64,000 nt of DNA, taken from positions 682,001 to 746,000 of the forward strand of contig NZ_JAROCG010000002.1 in assembly GCF_030433645.1 (NCBI RefSeq), given 5' to 3'. The DNA comes from Arthrobacter burdickii (GTDB taxonomy: Bacteria; Actinomycetota; Actinomycetes; Actinomycetales; Micrococcaceae). The notes beneath the pieces are model-generated. The model was not told the DNA's origin. It saw only the letters and a program-made list of their open reading frames with translations, and searched no databases. The position numbers and the translations under genes were made by a program. Within the stretch, counting starts at the first letter, position 1; each line of letters opens with the position of its first letter. This document shows, piece after piece, positions 34,816 to 44,128 of this stretch.

Positions 34816-35636
34816 GCGCATTCACCCTCGGGCCCGCGCTGCTCTTCTGCCCGGCGGACCGCCCGGAGCGCTATGGCAAGGCCGCCGACCGCGCGGACAC
34901 CGTCATCCTCGACCTGGAGGACGCAGTCGCGCCCGCGGCCAAGGAAGCCGCGCGGGCGGCGCTCGCCGAGGCCTCGCTCGCCCCCGAGCGCACTGTGGTG
35001 CGGCTCAACGCGGTGGGCACTGCGGACTTCGCGCTCGACTGCGAGGCCGTCCAGCGTACCGGCTACCGGACCGTCATGCTTGCCAAGACGGAGTCGCCCG
35101 AGCACGTCGCCGCGGTTCGGAAGGCCCTCGGGGACGTGGAAGTCATCGCCCTCGTCGAGACGGCCCGCGGAGTCGTGGAGGCTACGGCGATCGCCCGTGC
35201 CGACGGCGTCACCGCGCTGATGTGGGGTGCCGAGGACCTCGTCGCCTCGCTGGGCGGCACCTCCAGCAGGACGTCGGGCGGTACCTACCGTGCGGTGGCA
35301 CTCCAGGCGCGCTCGCAGGTACTCCTCGCGGCCGGGGCGGCGGGCGTGGGCTGCATCGACGCCGTCTACGTCGACATCGCCGACACCGAAGGTCTCTCCG
35401 CCGAGGCCGAGGATGCTGCCGCTTCCGGCTTCGCGGCGAAGGCCTGCATTCACCCCGGCCAGGTCGCCGCAATACGGGCCGCTTTCGCACCCGACGACGC
35501 CGAGGTGGAGCGTGCCCGTGCGCTGCTCGCGGCCGCGGAGAACGAGCGGGGCGTGTTCGCGTTCGAGGGGCGCATGGTGGACGAGCCGATCCTGCGCCAC
35601 GCCCGTAGCGTCCTGGGCAGGGCGTCGGGCCGATAG
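34812..35636 (+). CDS. CitE-like beta-hydroxyacyl-CoA lyase (Rv2498c-like)
   Basis: 274 residues from GTG 34812, overlapping the hydratase by 4 nt. HpcH/HpaI-CitE TIM barrel: [10 protein letters not shown] (residues 32-41), VVRLNAVG with Arg64, LVETARGV with Mg ligand Glu116, and [13 protein letters not shown] with Mg ligand Asp142. There is no citrate lyase alpha or gamma chain nearby, so it is not citrate lyase. The mycobacterial counterpart cleaves HMG-CoA and citramalyl-CoA, serving both leucine and itaconate degradation. Last gene of the operon. Confidence 0.87.
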   Translation: MSAFTLGPALLFCPADRPERYGKAADRADTVILDLEDAVAPAAKEAARAALAEASLAPERTVVRLNAVGTADFALDCEAVQRTGYRTVMLAKTESPEHVAAVRKALGDVEVIALVETARGVVEATAIARADGVTALMWGAEDLVASLGGTSSRTSGGTYRAVALQARSQVLLAAGAAGVGCIDAVYVDIADTEGLSAEAEDAAASGFAAKACIHPGQVAAIRAAFAPDDAEVERARALLAAAENERGVFAFEGRMVDEPILRHARSVLGRASGR

Positions 35637-35844
35637 GGGCCGGCCTCGCTGGAGATGTGGAGAGCCGGGGCATCGAAGACAGCGTCCTGGGTGCATGTAC
35701 ACCAGCCTGATCGGACGCCCCGGACGCCCTGCACCCCGGTCTATCCGCCGCACGCCCGTCCGTCCGCTGTTCGCTCGACCCGCGGGAGCTCGCATCGAGG
35801 CTTGCTCAATCCGCTCCGGAGCGCCGTGCCTGTCACTTCGCTCG

Positions 35845-37410
35845 TCAGAAGGGCGGCGGAGAATCGGCGTGGGACTTCCGCCCGGTGCGCATCGCCGTCC
35901 CGAGATCGTTCATGATCCGCGCGGTCCCCGACGAACGCGAGTCGGCCGGCGGTGGCTCGGGCGGCGTCGTATAGGTCCGACCTCCCGGCGACAGCCAGAC
36001 CAGTCCGCCCTCGGGATCGGGACTCGGCGTCCAGCCGGTTCGGTGCTTCAGCATGTGGTGCCGCTTGCAGACGGGATAGAGGTTGTCCGCACTGGTGGAG
36101 CCGTCGTCGGCCCAGGACACCAGATGATCGAGATCGCAGCGACTGGCGGGACGGGAGCAGCCGTAGAAGCTGCACGTCTTCTCCCGGAGCTGAATCCAGG
36201 TCCGTAGGTCCTCGCTCGGTCGGTACCGCGTCCGGTCGAGGCTCAGGATGGCACCCGAATAGGGGTGGGTGAGTAGACGCAGCCAGGAGGTGGCGTTCCC
36301 GGCCAACTGGCGGGCGGCCTCGGCCGGGATCGGTCCGTAGCCCTCGAGTTCGCCCGGCTCATCGCTGAGCCCCATCAGCGAGAACACCGGGACGGTGACC
36401 ACGATCTTCGCCGTGGAAGAGCGCGCTCCGTGCCCGGCACAAGCCCCGTCGGCGCGGCCACCCTCGGCACTTCCGCACCGGCAGCACTCGCCCGAGCCAG
36501 GTGCCACGCCGATAGGTCCGGCGGCGCCGAGCAGCATGTCGGCCAGGACGTCGGCCCGCAGTTGTGGCAGGGTCCGCGGATCGTCGACGCTCCGCAGGGT
36601 GCGGGCAGCCGCATCCACCGTGGTGTGGACGGCCAAAGCCTGCTCTGCCGACAGGTAGGCGCTCAGCCAGGCCATCCCGTCGCGGTCAGGTTCGAACACC
36701 ACGCAGCGATCGGCCACCGCTCGCACCCGGCGGGCGGTCAACGTCTCGGGATGGAGCTTCTCCCGCAGCCGTCGGCACCGCGCGGTGAGCCTCGGCCGGT
36801 TCAGATCCCCCGCGACTCTCAGGATCTCGCTCTCGAACGCGGCCACGGCCTCGTCCGGAAGGGTGCGGGACTGCTCGACGATGACCGATGCTCGCCCCGA
36901 GCAGATCTCGCCGTTCTCCAAGGCCGTCAGTGTGGCCGTCAACGGGCCGGTCAACGCCAGTGACTCCGAGACGAGCCGGGCCGCTGACCCTTCGGACAGC
37001 TTCAGCAGCGCCGCGGTCTCGGCGACCGTCTCGGTGAAGGCCAGCGACGAGGCCGGACCGGACCAGGAGTGGTGGTCCGGATTGCTGAAGGTATGGACCC
37101 GGGCGACCAGGCGGGCCCGCTGCGCAGCGGTCCAGGAGGCCAACCGGTCTGTGGCCCGCAGGAGATCGAGCGTGACGGCCAGACTCGGCGAGTCCGTAGG
37201 TCCCGATCCGGTGTCCAGCAGCCGGCCCAGTAGGCCGTACGGCGAAGCACCTTCGACGGCCGCACGGGCGTGCTCGTCGATCCCGGCATCGTTGAACTCC
37301 CCACCCCGGCCGAGGACCTCCTCGAACGGATCCGCGGGCCAGTCCCAGGTTGCCTCGTCGTAGGCGTCCTCGAGGTTCAGCAGCGCCGCCGATCCTGTGA
37401 TCATGGCCAT
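35845..37410 (-). CDS. DUF222 / HNH endonuclease-domain protein (13E12-like)
   Basis: 521 residues from ATG 37410, with GAGGTG 7 nt upstream on its strand. An N-terminal DUF222 region (to about residue 300) is followed by a C-terminal HNH domain: TWIQLREKTCSFYGCSRPA, CDLDHLVSWADDGSTSADNL and CKRHHMLKH. The Cys pairs should bind zinc and His of DLDH is catalytic. This family occurs in many diverged copies in actinobacteria, like the mycobacterial 13E12 repeat proteins, and may be of mobile origin, but no terminal repeats are visible. Function unknown. It stands between the citE operon and dxr, transcribed against both. Confidence 0.88.
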   Translation of the reverse strand: MAMITGSAALLNLEDAYDEATWDWPADPFEEVLGRGGEFNDAGIDEHARAAVEGASPYGLLGRLLDTGSGPTDSPSLAVTLDLLRATDRLASWTAAQRARLVARVHTFSNPDHHSWSGPASSLAFTETVAETAALLKLSEGSAARLVSESLALTGPLTATLTALENGEICSGRASVIVEQSRTLPDEAVAAFESEILRVAGDLNRPRLTARCRRLREKLHPETLTARRVRAVADRCVVFEPDRDGMAWLSAYLSAEQALAVHTTVDAAARTLRSVDDPRTLPQLRADVLADMLLGAAGPIGVAPGSGECCRCGSAEGGRADGACAGHGARSSTAKIVVTVPVFSLMGLSDEPGELEGYGPIPAEAARQLAGNATSWLRLLTHPYSGAILSLDRTRYRPSEDLRTWIQLREKTCSFYGCSRPASRCDLDHLVSWADDGSTSADNLYPVCKRHHMLKHRTGWTPSPDPEGGLVWLSPGGRTYTTPPEPPPADSRSSGTARIMNDLGTAMRTGRKSHADSPPPF

Positions 37411-37550
37411 AGTCAATCACCTCGCACTGACGAAATAGCCGGTGGTCCCGCTGCCAGAAGGAACCGCTCGCGAGGCGCACAAGGGGTTGCCCGCCCTCGG
37501 GTTCAGCCGACCCCGACGGAGCCGGGAGGATGGACGCCGACAACCTGCGG

Positions 37551-37562
37551 GATACTGGGGCC
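37551..37562 (+). promoter_or_regulatory. dxr -10 element; probable leaderless start
   Basis: GATACT (37551-37556) lies 6 nt before ATG 37563, and no Shine-Dalgarno fits. This places transcription start at or next to the codon, which supports 37563 over the in-frame ATG at 37530. Confidence 0.4.
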
Positions 37563-38849
37563 ATGGATTTCAGCAACCCCTCCCGGGAGCACCGGCGCGT
37601 CTCCATCCTCGGTTCCACCGGCTCCATCGGGACCCAGGCACTCGAGGTGATCGCCGCGGCTCCCGACCGCTTCAGCGTCGCCGGACTCAGCGCCGGCGGG
37701 CGGAACCTGGAGCTTCTGGCCCGCCAGGCCGTGGCGGTCCGGGCTCCCGCCGTGGGGGTTGCCTCCGCATCCGAGGCGGACCTCGACCGCGCGATCGGGC
37801 GGGCCGCCGACGCGGCCGGTGCCACCGGGTACGCGCCGGAACTGTTCGCGGGCGACGGCGCCGCAGCGAAGGTGGCGGCCTGGCCCGACGCCGACGTCGT
37901 TCTGAACGGCATCACCGGCTCGATCGGCCTGGAGCCGACCCTTGCCGCGCTCGCGGCCGGACACCTGCTCGCACTGGCCAACAAGGAATCGCTGATCGCC
38001 GGGGGAGCGCTCGTGCGGGCGGCGGCCGCCCCCGGGCAACTCGTCCCCGTCGACTCGGAGCACTCCGCGATCGCCCAGGCGCTCCGCGGCGGAACGGCGG
38101 ACGAGGTGGACCGCCTGGTCCTCACGGCGTCGGGTGGCCCGTTCCGTGGCCGGACGCGCGCCCAGTTGCAGGACGTCACGCCGGCGCAGGCCCTCGCCCA
38201 TCCGACATGGGACATGGGCCGGGTGATCAGCACGAACTCCGCCTCCATGGTCAACAAGGCGCTCGAGGTGATCGAGGCGCACCTCCTCTTCGACATCCCG
38301 CTGGAGCGGATCGACGTCGTCGTCCACCCGCAGTCCGTGATCCACTCGATGGTGCAGTTCATCGACGGTTCCACGCTGGCTCAGGCCTCCCCGCCCGATA
38401 TGCGCCTCCCGATCGCCCTCGGGATCGGCTGGCCGTTCCGGGTGCCGGGTTCGGCGCGTGCCTGCGACTGGAGCCGGCCCGCCGAGTGGACGTTCGAGCC
38501 GCTGGACGAGGAGGCCTTCCCGGCGATCTCGCTCGCCAAGCGCGCGGCAGCCGAGGGCGGCACGCGCATGGCCGTCTACAACGCCGCGAACGAGGAGGCC
38601 GTGGACGCCTTTCACAGGGGAGCCATAGGTTTCCCTGACATCGTGGACATCGTGTCCGCCGTCGTCGACGACCAGCGCGCCGAAGAAAGCGGGGATGCCG
38701 GTGGAGCGCTGACCCTGGCTGCGGTGCTCGACGCGGAGCGATGGGCACGGGCGAGGGCCCGGGTCCGTTGTGGCCTCGAGGAAACTCCGCTGGGGTCGCC
38801 GCTGCCGGACACGGCAGCCCGTTCGGAAGGCCAGAAGGAAAAGCTGTGA
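37563..38849 (+). CDS. dxr: 1-deoxy-D-xylulose-5-phosphate reductoisomerase
   Basis: 428 residues from ATG 37563. Second enzyme of the MEP isoprenoid pathway: DXP + NADPH to MEP. Visible parts are the NADPH loop [19 protein letters not shown], the hinge [13 protein letters not shown], metal and substrate residues in [14 protein letters not shown], the flexible lid [14 protein letters not shown] and [13 protein letters not shown]. The C-terminus has an extra ~30 polar residues. The stop overlaps the protease start (GTGA), and ispG follows within 4 kb, grouping two MEP genes. Confidence 0.95.
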   Translation: MDFSNPSREHRRVSILGSTGSIGTQALEVIAAAPDRFSVAGLSAGGRNLELLARQAVAVRAPAVGVASASEADLDRAIGRAADAAGATGYAPELFAGDGAAAKVAAWPDADVVLNGITGSIGLEPTLAALAAGHLLALANKESLIAGGALVRAAAAPGQLVPVDSEHSAIAQALRGGTADEVDRLVLTASGGPFRGRTRAQLQDVTPAQALAHPTWDMGRVISTNSASMVNKALEVIEAHLLFDIPLERIDVVVHPQSVIHSMVQFIDGSTLAQASPPDMRLPIALGIGWPFRVPGSARACDWSRPAEWTFEPLDEEAFPAISLAKRAAAEGGTRMAVYNAANEEAVDAFHRGAIGFPDIVDIVSAVVDDQRAEESGDAGGALTLAAVLDAERWARARARVRCGLEETPLGSPLPDTAARSEGQKEKL

Positions 38850-40189
38850 CTGTTCTCTTGTTCATCGCCGGCGTGCTCTTCGTCGTGATCGGCATCGCGG
38901 CGTCGATCGCGTTGCACGAAGTGGGGCACCTGGTACCCGCGAAGCTGTTCCGGGTCCGCGTCACGCAGTACATGGTGGGTTTCGGTCCCACAATCTGGTC
39001 CCGGCGACGCGGGGAGACCGAGTACGGCCTGAAGGCGATCCCTGCCGGCGGCTACGTCTCGATGGTGGGCATGTTCCCTCCCGCGACGACGGCGGCCGGC
39101 GCGGTACGGCAGTCCAGCACCGGTGTCTTCCAGCAGCTCACCAACGACGCCCGGCAGGCCGCCGCCGAACAGCTGCAGCCCGGCGACGAGAACCGTGTCT
39201 TCTACAAGCTGCCCATCTGGAAGCGGATCGTCATCATGCTCGGCGGGCCACTGATGAACCTCCTGATCGGGACGGTCCTGTTCGCCGTGCTCATCATGGG
39301 TTTCGGCACCGCCCAGGCGACAACGACGGTGTCGGAGGTCTACCGGTGCGTGGTGCCGGCAAGCCAGCAGGCGGCCACCGGCCAGACCGACTGCGCCCCG
39401 GACGATCCCGCCGCCCCCGCCTTCGAGGCGGGCCTCGAGCCGGGGGACCGGGTCGTCGCCTTCGACGGCAGGGAGGTCACGAACTGGGACGAGTTCTCCG
39501 GCTGGATCCGTGACGCAGCGGGCCGCGAGGTCGGCATCACCTACGTGCGCGACGGCGAGACCGTCGACTCCACCATCACGCCCCTGCTGACGGAGCGGCC
39601 GGTCACGACGGCCGACGGCGCCGTCGAGGTCGACGACGAGGGAAACGCGGTGACCCAGGAGGTCGGTTTTATCGGCGTCGGGTCGACGCAGGAACTGGTG
39701 CCGCAGCCGGCGAGCGCGGTCCTCCCGGCCGTCGGTGACTCGCTGACCCGCGTCGCGGGAGTGGTCCTGAACCTCCCGCAACGCGTAGTCGAGGTGGGCC
39801 AGGCAGCGTTCTCGGATGCGCCGCGCGATCCGGAGGGTCCCATCAGTGTGGTGGGCGTCGGCAGGATCGCGGGGGAGATCTCCGCGATGGAGGAGATCCC
39901 CGTGGCCTCCCGCGCGGCGACGCTCGTCGGACTCGTCGCCGGCGTGAACCTTGCCCTGTTCGTGTTCAACCTGGTCCCGCTTCTCCCGCTCGACGGCGGG
40001 CACGTGGCGGGAGCGCTCTGGGAGGGGCTCCGTCGCGGGATCGCCCGCCTGCTGAAGAGGCCGGACCCCGGGCCCTTCGACATGGCCAAGCTCCTGCCGC
40101 TCACCTACGCCGTGGCGGTCCTGCTCATGGGGATGGGTGTCCTGCTGGTCTACGCCGACATCGTGAAGCCGGTCGACCTCTTCGGCTGA
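38846..40189 (+). CDS. site-2 intramembrane metalloprotease (RseP/Rip1 family)
   Basis: 447 residues from GTG 38846, overlapping dxr by 4 nt. M50 membrane protease: HEVGH (His24, Glu25, His28) in the first helix, the membrane re-entrant [16 protein letters not shown], one PDZ domain (about residues 195-270, [15 protein letters not shown]), and the third zinc site [15 protein letters not shown] near residue 380. It cleaves anti-sigma factors or other membrane proteins after a first cut; M. tuberculosis Rip1, next to dxr and gcpE, is the closest-context homologue. No anti-sigma gene is adjacent. Confidence 0.93.
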   Translation: MTVLLFIAGVLFVVIGIAASIALHEVGHLVPAKLFRVRVTQYMVGFGPTIWSRRRGETEYGLKAIPAGGYVSMVGMFPPATTAAGAVRQSSTGVFQQLTNDARQAAAEQLQPGDENRVFYKLPIWKRIVIMLGGPLMNLLIGTVLFAVLIMGFGTAQATTTVSEVYRCVVPASQQAATGQTDCAPDDPAAPAFEAGLEPGDRVVAFDGREVTNWDEFSGWIRDAAGREVGITYVRDGETVDSTITPLLTERPVTTADGAVEVDDEGNAVTQEVGFIGVGSTQELVPQPASAVLPAVGDSLTRVAGVVLNLPQRVVEVGQAAFSDAPRDPEGPISVVGVGRIAGEISAMEEIPVASRAATLVGLVAGVNLALFVFNLVPLLPLDGGHVAGALWEGLRRGIARLLKRPDPGPFDMAKLLPLTYAVAVLLMGMGVLLVYADIVKPVDLFG

Positions 40190-40193
40190 TCGG

Positions 40194-40224
40194 TTGTATT
40201 TCAGAATTCAACCCCATACGGTTG
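40194..40224 (+). promoter_or_regulatory. promoter of the SatD-like gene, leaderless, with internal inverted repeat
   Basis: TTGTAT (40194-40199), 17-nt spacer, TACGGT (40217-40222), then 6 nt to GTG 40229, so transcription should start at the codon. CAACC-CCATAC-GGTTG (40209-40224) overlaps the -10 and could be an operator. Confidence 0.6.
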
Positions 40225-40228
40225 ACGA

Positions 40229-40849
40229 GTGTTCGTCCTCACCATCGACCAGGCGGGCAGCCGATCCTCGGAGGATCGCGTCCCGGACCTGCTTGAGCTC
40301 CTGCATCCCATTCCCACGGTGCTGCCCTGGGAGCGGTCCGTCGGCGACGAGGCGCAGGGCGTCGTGGCCTCCGCGGCCGACGTCGTCGAGGCCACGATGC
40401 TCTGCCTGCGTGCGGGTGGCTGGTACGTCGGGATCGGCATCGGAGAAGTGGAGCAGCCCTTTCCGGCCTCTCCCCGGGAGGGTCGTGGGTCGGCCTTCGT
40501 CGCTGCCCGGAAAGCCGTCGACCGCGCCAAGAGGACGGGGGACCGCGCGCCCCTCGCCGTCGAGGGGCCGGATGGCCGGGCCGGCGGCGCAGGGGAGGCG
40601 GAGGGAGTGCTCGCGCTGCTCGGCCGGCACGTCATGGGCCGCTCGGAGGCCGAGTGGCGCATCCTCGACCTCCTCCAGCCCGGCGAGCGAGGCACGCAGA
40701 CGGCCGTGGCACGGACGCTCGGCATCAGCCCGCAGGCAGTGAGCAAGGCCGCGGCCCGCGCCGCCTGGCACGAGGAGCACGCCGTCCGGCCCGCAGCCGC
40801 CCGCCTCCTGGCCTGGGTCGACGGCGCGGCCGAGGAGCCGAGCGCCTAG
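40229..40849 (+). CDS. SatD-like / helix-turn-helix protein
   Basis: 206 residues from GTG 40229. The N-terminal half (FVLTIDQAGSRSSEDRVPDLLELL, then a Gly-rich WYVGIGIGEVE) resembles the SatD family fold. The C-terminal part has a winged-helix or sigma-like HTH: RGTQTAVARTLGISPQAVSKAAARAAWHEE. SatD-like proteins accompany small membrane proteins in firmicutes and actinobacteria, and the gene at 41187 could be such a partner. Function is unknown; it may regulate itself through the inverted repeat in its promoter. Three genes including this one interrupt the usual rip1-ispG neighbourhood. Confidence 0.6.
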   Translation: MFVLTIDQAGSRSSEDRVPDLLELLHPIPTVLPWERSVGDEAQGVVASAADVVEATMLCLRAGGWYVGIGIGEVEQPFPASPREGRGSAFVAARKAVDRAKRTGDRAPLAVEGPDGRAGGAGEAEGVLALLGRHVMGRSEAEWRILDLLQPGERGTQTAVARTLGISPQAVSKAAARAAWHEEHAVRPAAARLLAWVDGAAEEPSA

Positions 40850-40911
40850 CTGTGTCGCGCTGGTGGGAGGACACACGGTCGTCCCGCGCCCGTCGTCCCG
40901 CGTCCGCCGAG

Positions 40912-40968
40912 ACGACACAAAAGACCACCCGAGAGGTCTCATCGTGGTCATGTCTGTCGTTTCGACGG
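40912..40968. repeat. palindromic element, copy 1
   Basis: ACGACA...TGTCGT outer arms and GACCAC...GTGGTC inner arms, separated by matching 5-nt internal loops. About 88% identical to copy 2. Read on the minus strand the inner hairpin is followed by TTTT, like a Rho-independent terminator. Confidence 0.75.
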
Positions 40969-41049
40969 CTCGCCTGCCGTTACGTAACTCGCCTTGAAGC
41001 TTTCGCCCAGCCGCCGTCGTCGTCCCGCCCCCCTTCCCCGCCCGTCGAC

Positions 41050-41106
41050 ACGACATAAAAGACCACCCGAGGGGTCTCTTCGCGGTCATATGTGTCGTTT
41101 CGGCGG
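41050..41106. repeat. palindromic element, copy 2
   Basis: Same outer arms ACGACA...TGTCGT; inner arms GACCAC...GCGGTC. The one changed inner base gives an A-C mismatch in plus-strand RNA but a G-U pair in minus-strand RNA. Minus strand again ends GGTGGTCTTTT. Confidence 0.75.
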
Positions 41107-41186
41107 CCCGCCCTGACCGCAAACGGGGGAGCAGCACCGTTGGGGGTGCTGTGGGGTAGACATGGAGGAAGGACGAAGGAGGCTCG

Positions 41187-41636
41187 GTGGACGCACTATG
41201 GATCGCGGTGGCGCTGCTCGTGGCGGGCGGCATCGGCTCACCCGTGACCATGCTCGTGCTGCGCCTGGCCCGGTCGGTGGACACCGCGGAACGGCGCCGC
41301 GAGGAACCGCCCGAGCCGGCGGACCAGCCCCAGTTCGACCTCCCCGCTCCACCCGCCGATCCGCCCCAGGCACCGGTCGACGCCCTGCCGCCGGGCGTGC
41401 TCCGCGGAGGGCTGGTCATCGGCGTGCTCGAGCGGCTCGCGGTGACCGTCGCCATCCTGGGCGGGCAGCCGGTCGCCATCGCGTACGTCGTCGCGGTCAA
41501 GGCGCTGGGGCGCTACGCCGAACTCAAGGAGACCCCCGCGGCTTCCGAGCGGTTCATTATCGGCACGCTGGCCTCGATGCTCTGGGCGGCAGGCGTGGCG
41601 ACGATCATCAAGGTCTACCTGCTACAGGTCCCGTAG
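41187..41636 (+). CDS. conserved small membrane protein, possible SatD partner
   Basis: 149 residues from GTG 41187 with GAAGGAGG 4 nt upstream. A first membrane helix (residues 3-25) is followed by a Pro/Glu/Asp-rich hydrophilic linker (about 30-68), then two further helices (about 72-98 and 120-145) with a KALGRYAELKETPAASERF segment between. I do not recognise an enzymatic family. The position after a SatD-like gene recalls satDE/DUF3307-type pairs, but that link is weak. Confidence 0.6.
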   Translation: MDALWIAVALLVAGGIGSPVTMLVLRLARSVDTAERRREEPPEPADQPQFDLPAPPADPPQAPVDALPPGVLRGGLVIGVLERLAVTVAILGGQPVAIAYVVAVKALGRYAELKETPAASERFIIGTLASMLWAAGVATIIKVYLLQVP

Positions 41637-41646
41637 GGTGAAGCCC

Positions 41647-41937
41647 ATGAGTATCTTCGCCGTCGAGTACGTATACAGCCCCGACCACAACGACCTCCGC
41701 GACGAGCACCGGCCGGCCCACAGGGCATGGCTGCAGGGGCTCGTGGAGCAGGGCCGCGTCCTGACCTCCGGCCCCTTCACCGATGGCACGGGTGCCCTCC
41801 TGGTCTTCTCCGCCGAGACCGAGGCGGATCTCAACCAGCTCGTGAGCCAGGACCCGTTCGCCGTCGCCGGAGCCATCGCGGCCGTCAAGACCATCGGGTG
41901 GAATCCTGTCGTCGGAGCGTTCCGCGACCTCGTGTGA
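41647..41937 (+). CDS. YciI-family protein
   Basis: 96 residues from ATG 41647; GTG 41638 is an in-frame alternative. YciI-like dimeric alpha-beta barrel: FAVEYVYSPDHNDLRDEHRPAHRAWL contains the conserved His-Arg-x-x-His pattern, then VLTSGPFTDGTGALLVFSAET and DPFAVAGAI. Family members include chlorohydroquinone-dehalogenase-like and structural homologues of unknown role. It starts 10 nt after the membrane-protein gene and is probably co-transcribed. Confidence 0.85.
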   Translation: MSIFAVEYVYSPDHNDLRDEHRPAHRAWLQGLVEQGRVLTSGPFTDGTGALLVFSAETEADLNQLVSQDPFAVAGAIAAVKTIGWNPVVGAFRDLV

Positions 41938-42036
41938 CCTGGATCGCCACAAGGCCGTCGGTCGTTGGGGCGGGTGGATAATGAAATCAAGAATCTCGTC
42001 AGACGTGCGGTCAAGGCCGCCAGCATGGAGGATGTT

Positions 42037-43203
42037 TTGACCTCGGTCAACCTAGGAATGCCAGCAGCACCGCCGCCCGTCCTCGCCCCCCGGCGCAAGA
42101 CCCGTCAGATCAAGGTCGGATCGGTGGGCGTGGGATCGGATTCCCCGATCAGCATCCAGTCGATGACCACCACCCCCACCACGGACATCAACGCGACGCT
42201 CCAGCAGATCGCGGAACTGACCGCCACCGGCTGCGACATCGTCCGTGTGGCCTGCCCGTCCGCGGACGACGCCGCCGCGCTCCCGATCATCGCGAAGAAG
42301 TCCCAGATCCCCGTGATCGCCGACATCCACTTCCAGCCGAAGTACGTGTTCGCCGCGATCGACGCCGGCTGCGCGGCCGTGCGCGTCAACCCCGGCAACA
42401 TCCGGAAGTTCGACGACCAGGTCAAGGAGATCGCTGCAGCCGCAAAGGCCGCGGGCACCTCCATCCGCATCGGCGTCAACGCCGGTTCGCTGGACCCGCG
42501 CCTCATGGAGAAGTACGGGAAGGCCACGCCCGAGGCCCTCGTCGAGTCCGCCGTCTGGGAGGCGTCCCTCTTCGAGGAGCACGACTTCCACGACTTCAAG
42601 ATCTCCGTGAAGCACAACGACCCCGTGATCATGGTCCGGGCCTACGAGCTGCTTGCCGAGCGCGGTGACTGGCCCCTGCACCTCGGCGTGACCGAGGCCG
42701 GACCGGCCTTCCAGGGCACGATCAAGTCCGCGACCGCCTTCGGGGCGCTCCTGTCCAAGGGCATCGGCGACACCATCCGCGTCTCGCTCTCGGCCCCGCC
42801 GGTCGAGGAGATCAAGGTGGGCAACCAGATCCTGCAGTCGCTCAACCTGCGTCCCCGCAAGCTCGAGATCGTGTCCTGCCCGTCCTGCGGCAGGGCCCAG
42901 GTGGACGTCTACACGCTCGCCGAGGAGGTCACCGCCGGCCTCGAGGGCATGGAGGTCCCGCTGCGCGTGGCCGTCATGGGCTGCGTCGTCAACGGGCCGG
43001 GCGAGGCCCGCGAAGCCGACCTGGGTGTCGCATCCGGCAACGGCAAGGGGCAGATCTTCGTTCGGGGCCAGGTCATCAAGACTGTCCCCGAGGACCAGAT
43101 CGTTGAGACACTCATCGAGGAAGCGATGCGGCTCGCAGAGGAAATGGGTGAGGCTGATGGCGAAACTGCTGGCCAGGGTGGCCCCATGGTTACCGTTAGC
43201 TAG
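42037..43203 (+). CDS. ispG: 4-hydroxy-3-methylbut-2-enyl diphosphate synthase (flavodoxin/ferredoxin)
   Basis: 388 residues taking TTG 42037, placed by GGAGGAT just upstream and by my recollection that related proteins start [11 protein letters not shown] 42025 in the same frame is possible. Seventh MEP-pathway enzyme: MEcPP to HMBPP with a [4Fe-4S] cluster. TIM barrel with [22 protein letters not shown] and VRVNPGNI; cluster ligands are Cys281 and Cys284 (SCPSCGR) and Cys316 ([10 protein letters not shown]). It overlaps the GNAT gene by 47 nt. Confidence 0.95.
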   Translation: MTSVNLGMPAAPPPVLAPRRKTRQIKVGSVGVGSDSPISIQSMTTTPTTDINATLQQIAELTATGCDIVRVACPSADDAAALPIIAKKSQIPVIADIHFQPKYVFAAIDAGCAAVRVNPGNIRKFDDQVKEIAAAAKAAGTSIRIGVNAGSLDPRLMEKYGKATPEALVESAVWEASLFEEHDFHDFKISVKHNDPVIMVRAYELLAERGDWPLHLGVTEAGPAFQGTIKSATAFGALLSKGIGDTIRVSLSAPPVEEIKVGNQILQSLNLRPRKLEIVSCPSCGRAQVDVYTLAEEVTAGLEGMEVPLRVAVMGCVVNGPGEAREADLGVASGNGKGQIFVRGQVIKTVPEDQIVETLIEEAMRLAEEMGEADGETAGQGGPMVTVS

Positions 43204-44059
43204 GCCCCAGCCCGATCCCGAAGGGCCCTGGTCCTTCCGGGTCCTCGGCGAGGAGGACACGAGGGACCTCTGGGCGATCGTCGCCGCCGATCCGGTGGCC
43301 AACGTGTTCGTAGCCTCCCACCTCGAGTCCATGGGCACGGCTGCGCCGTCGTTCTCCGGCGGGGAGATCATCGGCATGTTCCGGCACAACGAGCTGCGTG
43401 CCGCCTGCTGGGCGGGAGTGAACCTCGTGCCGATCGGTGTGACGGACGAGACCGGGGCCATCTTCGGCGACCACCTCGGCCGGTCGGGCCGGACCTTCTC
43501 GTCGATCTTCGGGCTCTCCGAGGGCGTCATGGACCTGTGGTCGACGCTCGAGGACTACAGCGCCGAGCCGTTCGACGTGCGCCCCACGCAGCCGCTCATG
43601 GCCATCGACACGGACCCGCTGCTCGCCCCCGCGCCCGACCTCCGGTTCACGCGGCCCGACGAACTCGACCGGCTCCTGCCCGCCTGCGCTGCGATGTTCG
43701 AGGAGGAGGTGGGCTACTCGCCGTTCATCGGCGGGTCGGACCACTACCGGCGCCGCGTCGCGTCCCTCATCAGCCGCAAGCACTCGCTCGCCGCCTTCGG
43801 CGACGACGGCGAGGTGGTCTTCAAGGCCGAACTGGGCACGGTGTCGTCCCAGGCCGTGCAGGTGCAGGGCGTCTGGATGAACCCCGACCATCGGGGCAGG
43901 GGACTGAGCGCCGCCTACATGGCCGGCGTCGTCGTCGCCGCCCGCTCGCTGGCCCCGACCGTGAGCCTCTACGTGAACTCCTACAACGCCCGGGCCCTCG
44001 CGGCCTATCGGCGCGTGGGCTTCGAGCAGGTGGACACGTTCGCGACCATCCTCTTCTGA
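43157..44059 (+). CDS. GNAT N-acetyltransferase with DUF4081-like N-terminal domain
   Basis: 300 residues from ATG 43157, starting 47 nt inside ispG in another frame. The N-terminal half (about 20-150) is the DUF4081-like module with [10 protein letters not shown] and the central [12 protein letters not shown]. The C-terminal GNAT domain has [24 protein letters not shown] (acetyl-CoA loop R-G-R-G-L-S) and [20 protein letters not shown]. The same gene follows gcpE (ispG) in mycobacteria (Rv2867c). The substrate is unknown, perhaps a peptidoglycan or tRNA-synthetase-linked amine. A GC-rich hairpin (44068-44087) follows. Confidence 0.87.
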   Translation: MAKLLARVAPWLPLARPQPDPEGPWSFRVLGEEDTRDLWAIVAADPVANVFVASHLESMGTAAPSFSGGEIIGMFRHNELRAACWAGVNLVPIGVTDETGAIFGDHLGRSGRTFSSIFGLSEGVMDLWSTLEDYSAEPFDVRPTQPLMAIDTDPLLAPAPDLRFTRPDELDRLLPACAAMFEEEVGYSPFIGGSDHYRRRVASLISRKHSLAAFGDDGEVVFKAELGTVSSQAVQVQGVWMNPDHRGRGLSAAYMAGVVVAARSLAPTVSLYVNSYNARALAAYRRVGFEQVDTFATILF

Positions 44060-44128
44060 GGAGGGGTCGCGGGCGCGGTGGCCCGCGGCGGTCCGGCGGA
44101 CGGAACCCGCTAGATTGGTACCTGTTGT

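Larger units (their letters stand above)
40850..41186. other. 337-bp gap holding two palindromic repeats
   Basis: No credible gene. It contains two ~57-bp palindromic elements (40912 and 41050), the perfect palindrome GTTACGTAAC at 40979-40988 between them, and the start region of the 41187 gene. The flanks of the two elements (CGTCGTCCCGC before, CYCGCCYTG after) are also alike, so a segment of about 100 bp seems duplicated. Confidence 0.6.

Noticed and set aside
34812-34825. GTGA-N6-TCAC at the start of the citE-like gene
   Set aside because: It is made of the GTG start codon and coding bases within a tightly overlapped operon; taken as chance.
40912-41106. Repeats considered as a CRISPR array
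   Set aside because: Only two copies, each a complex palindrome, 138 bp apart, and no cas genes.
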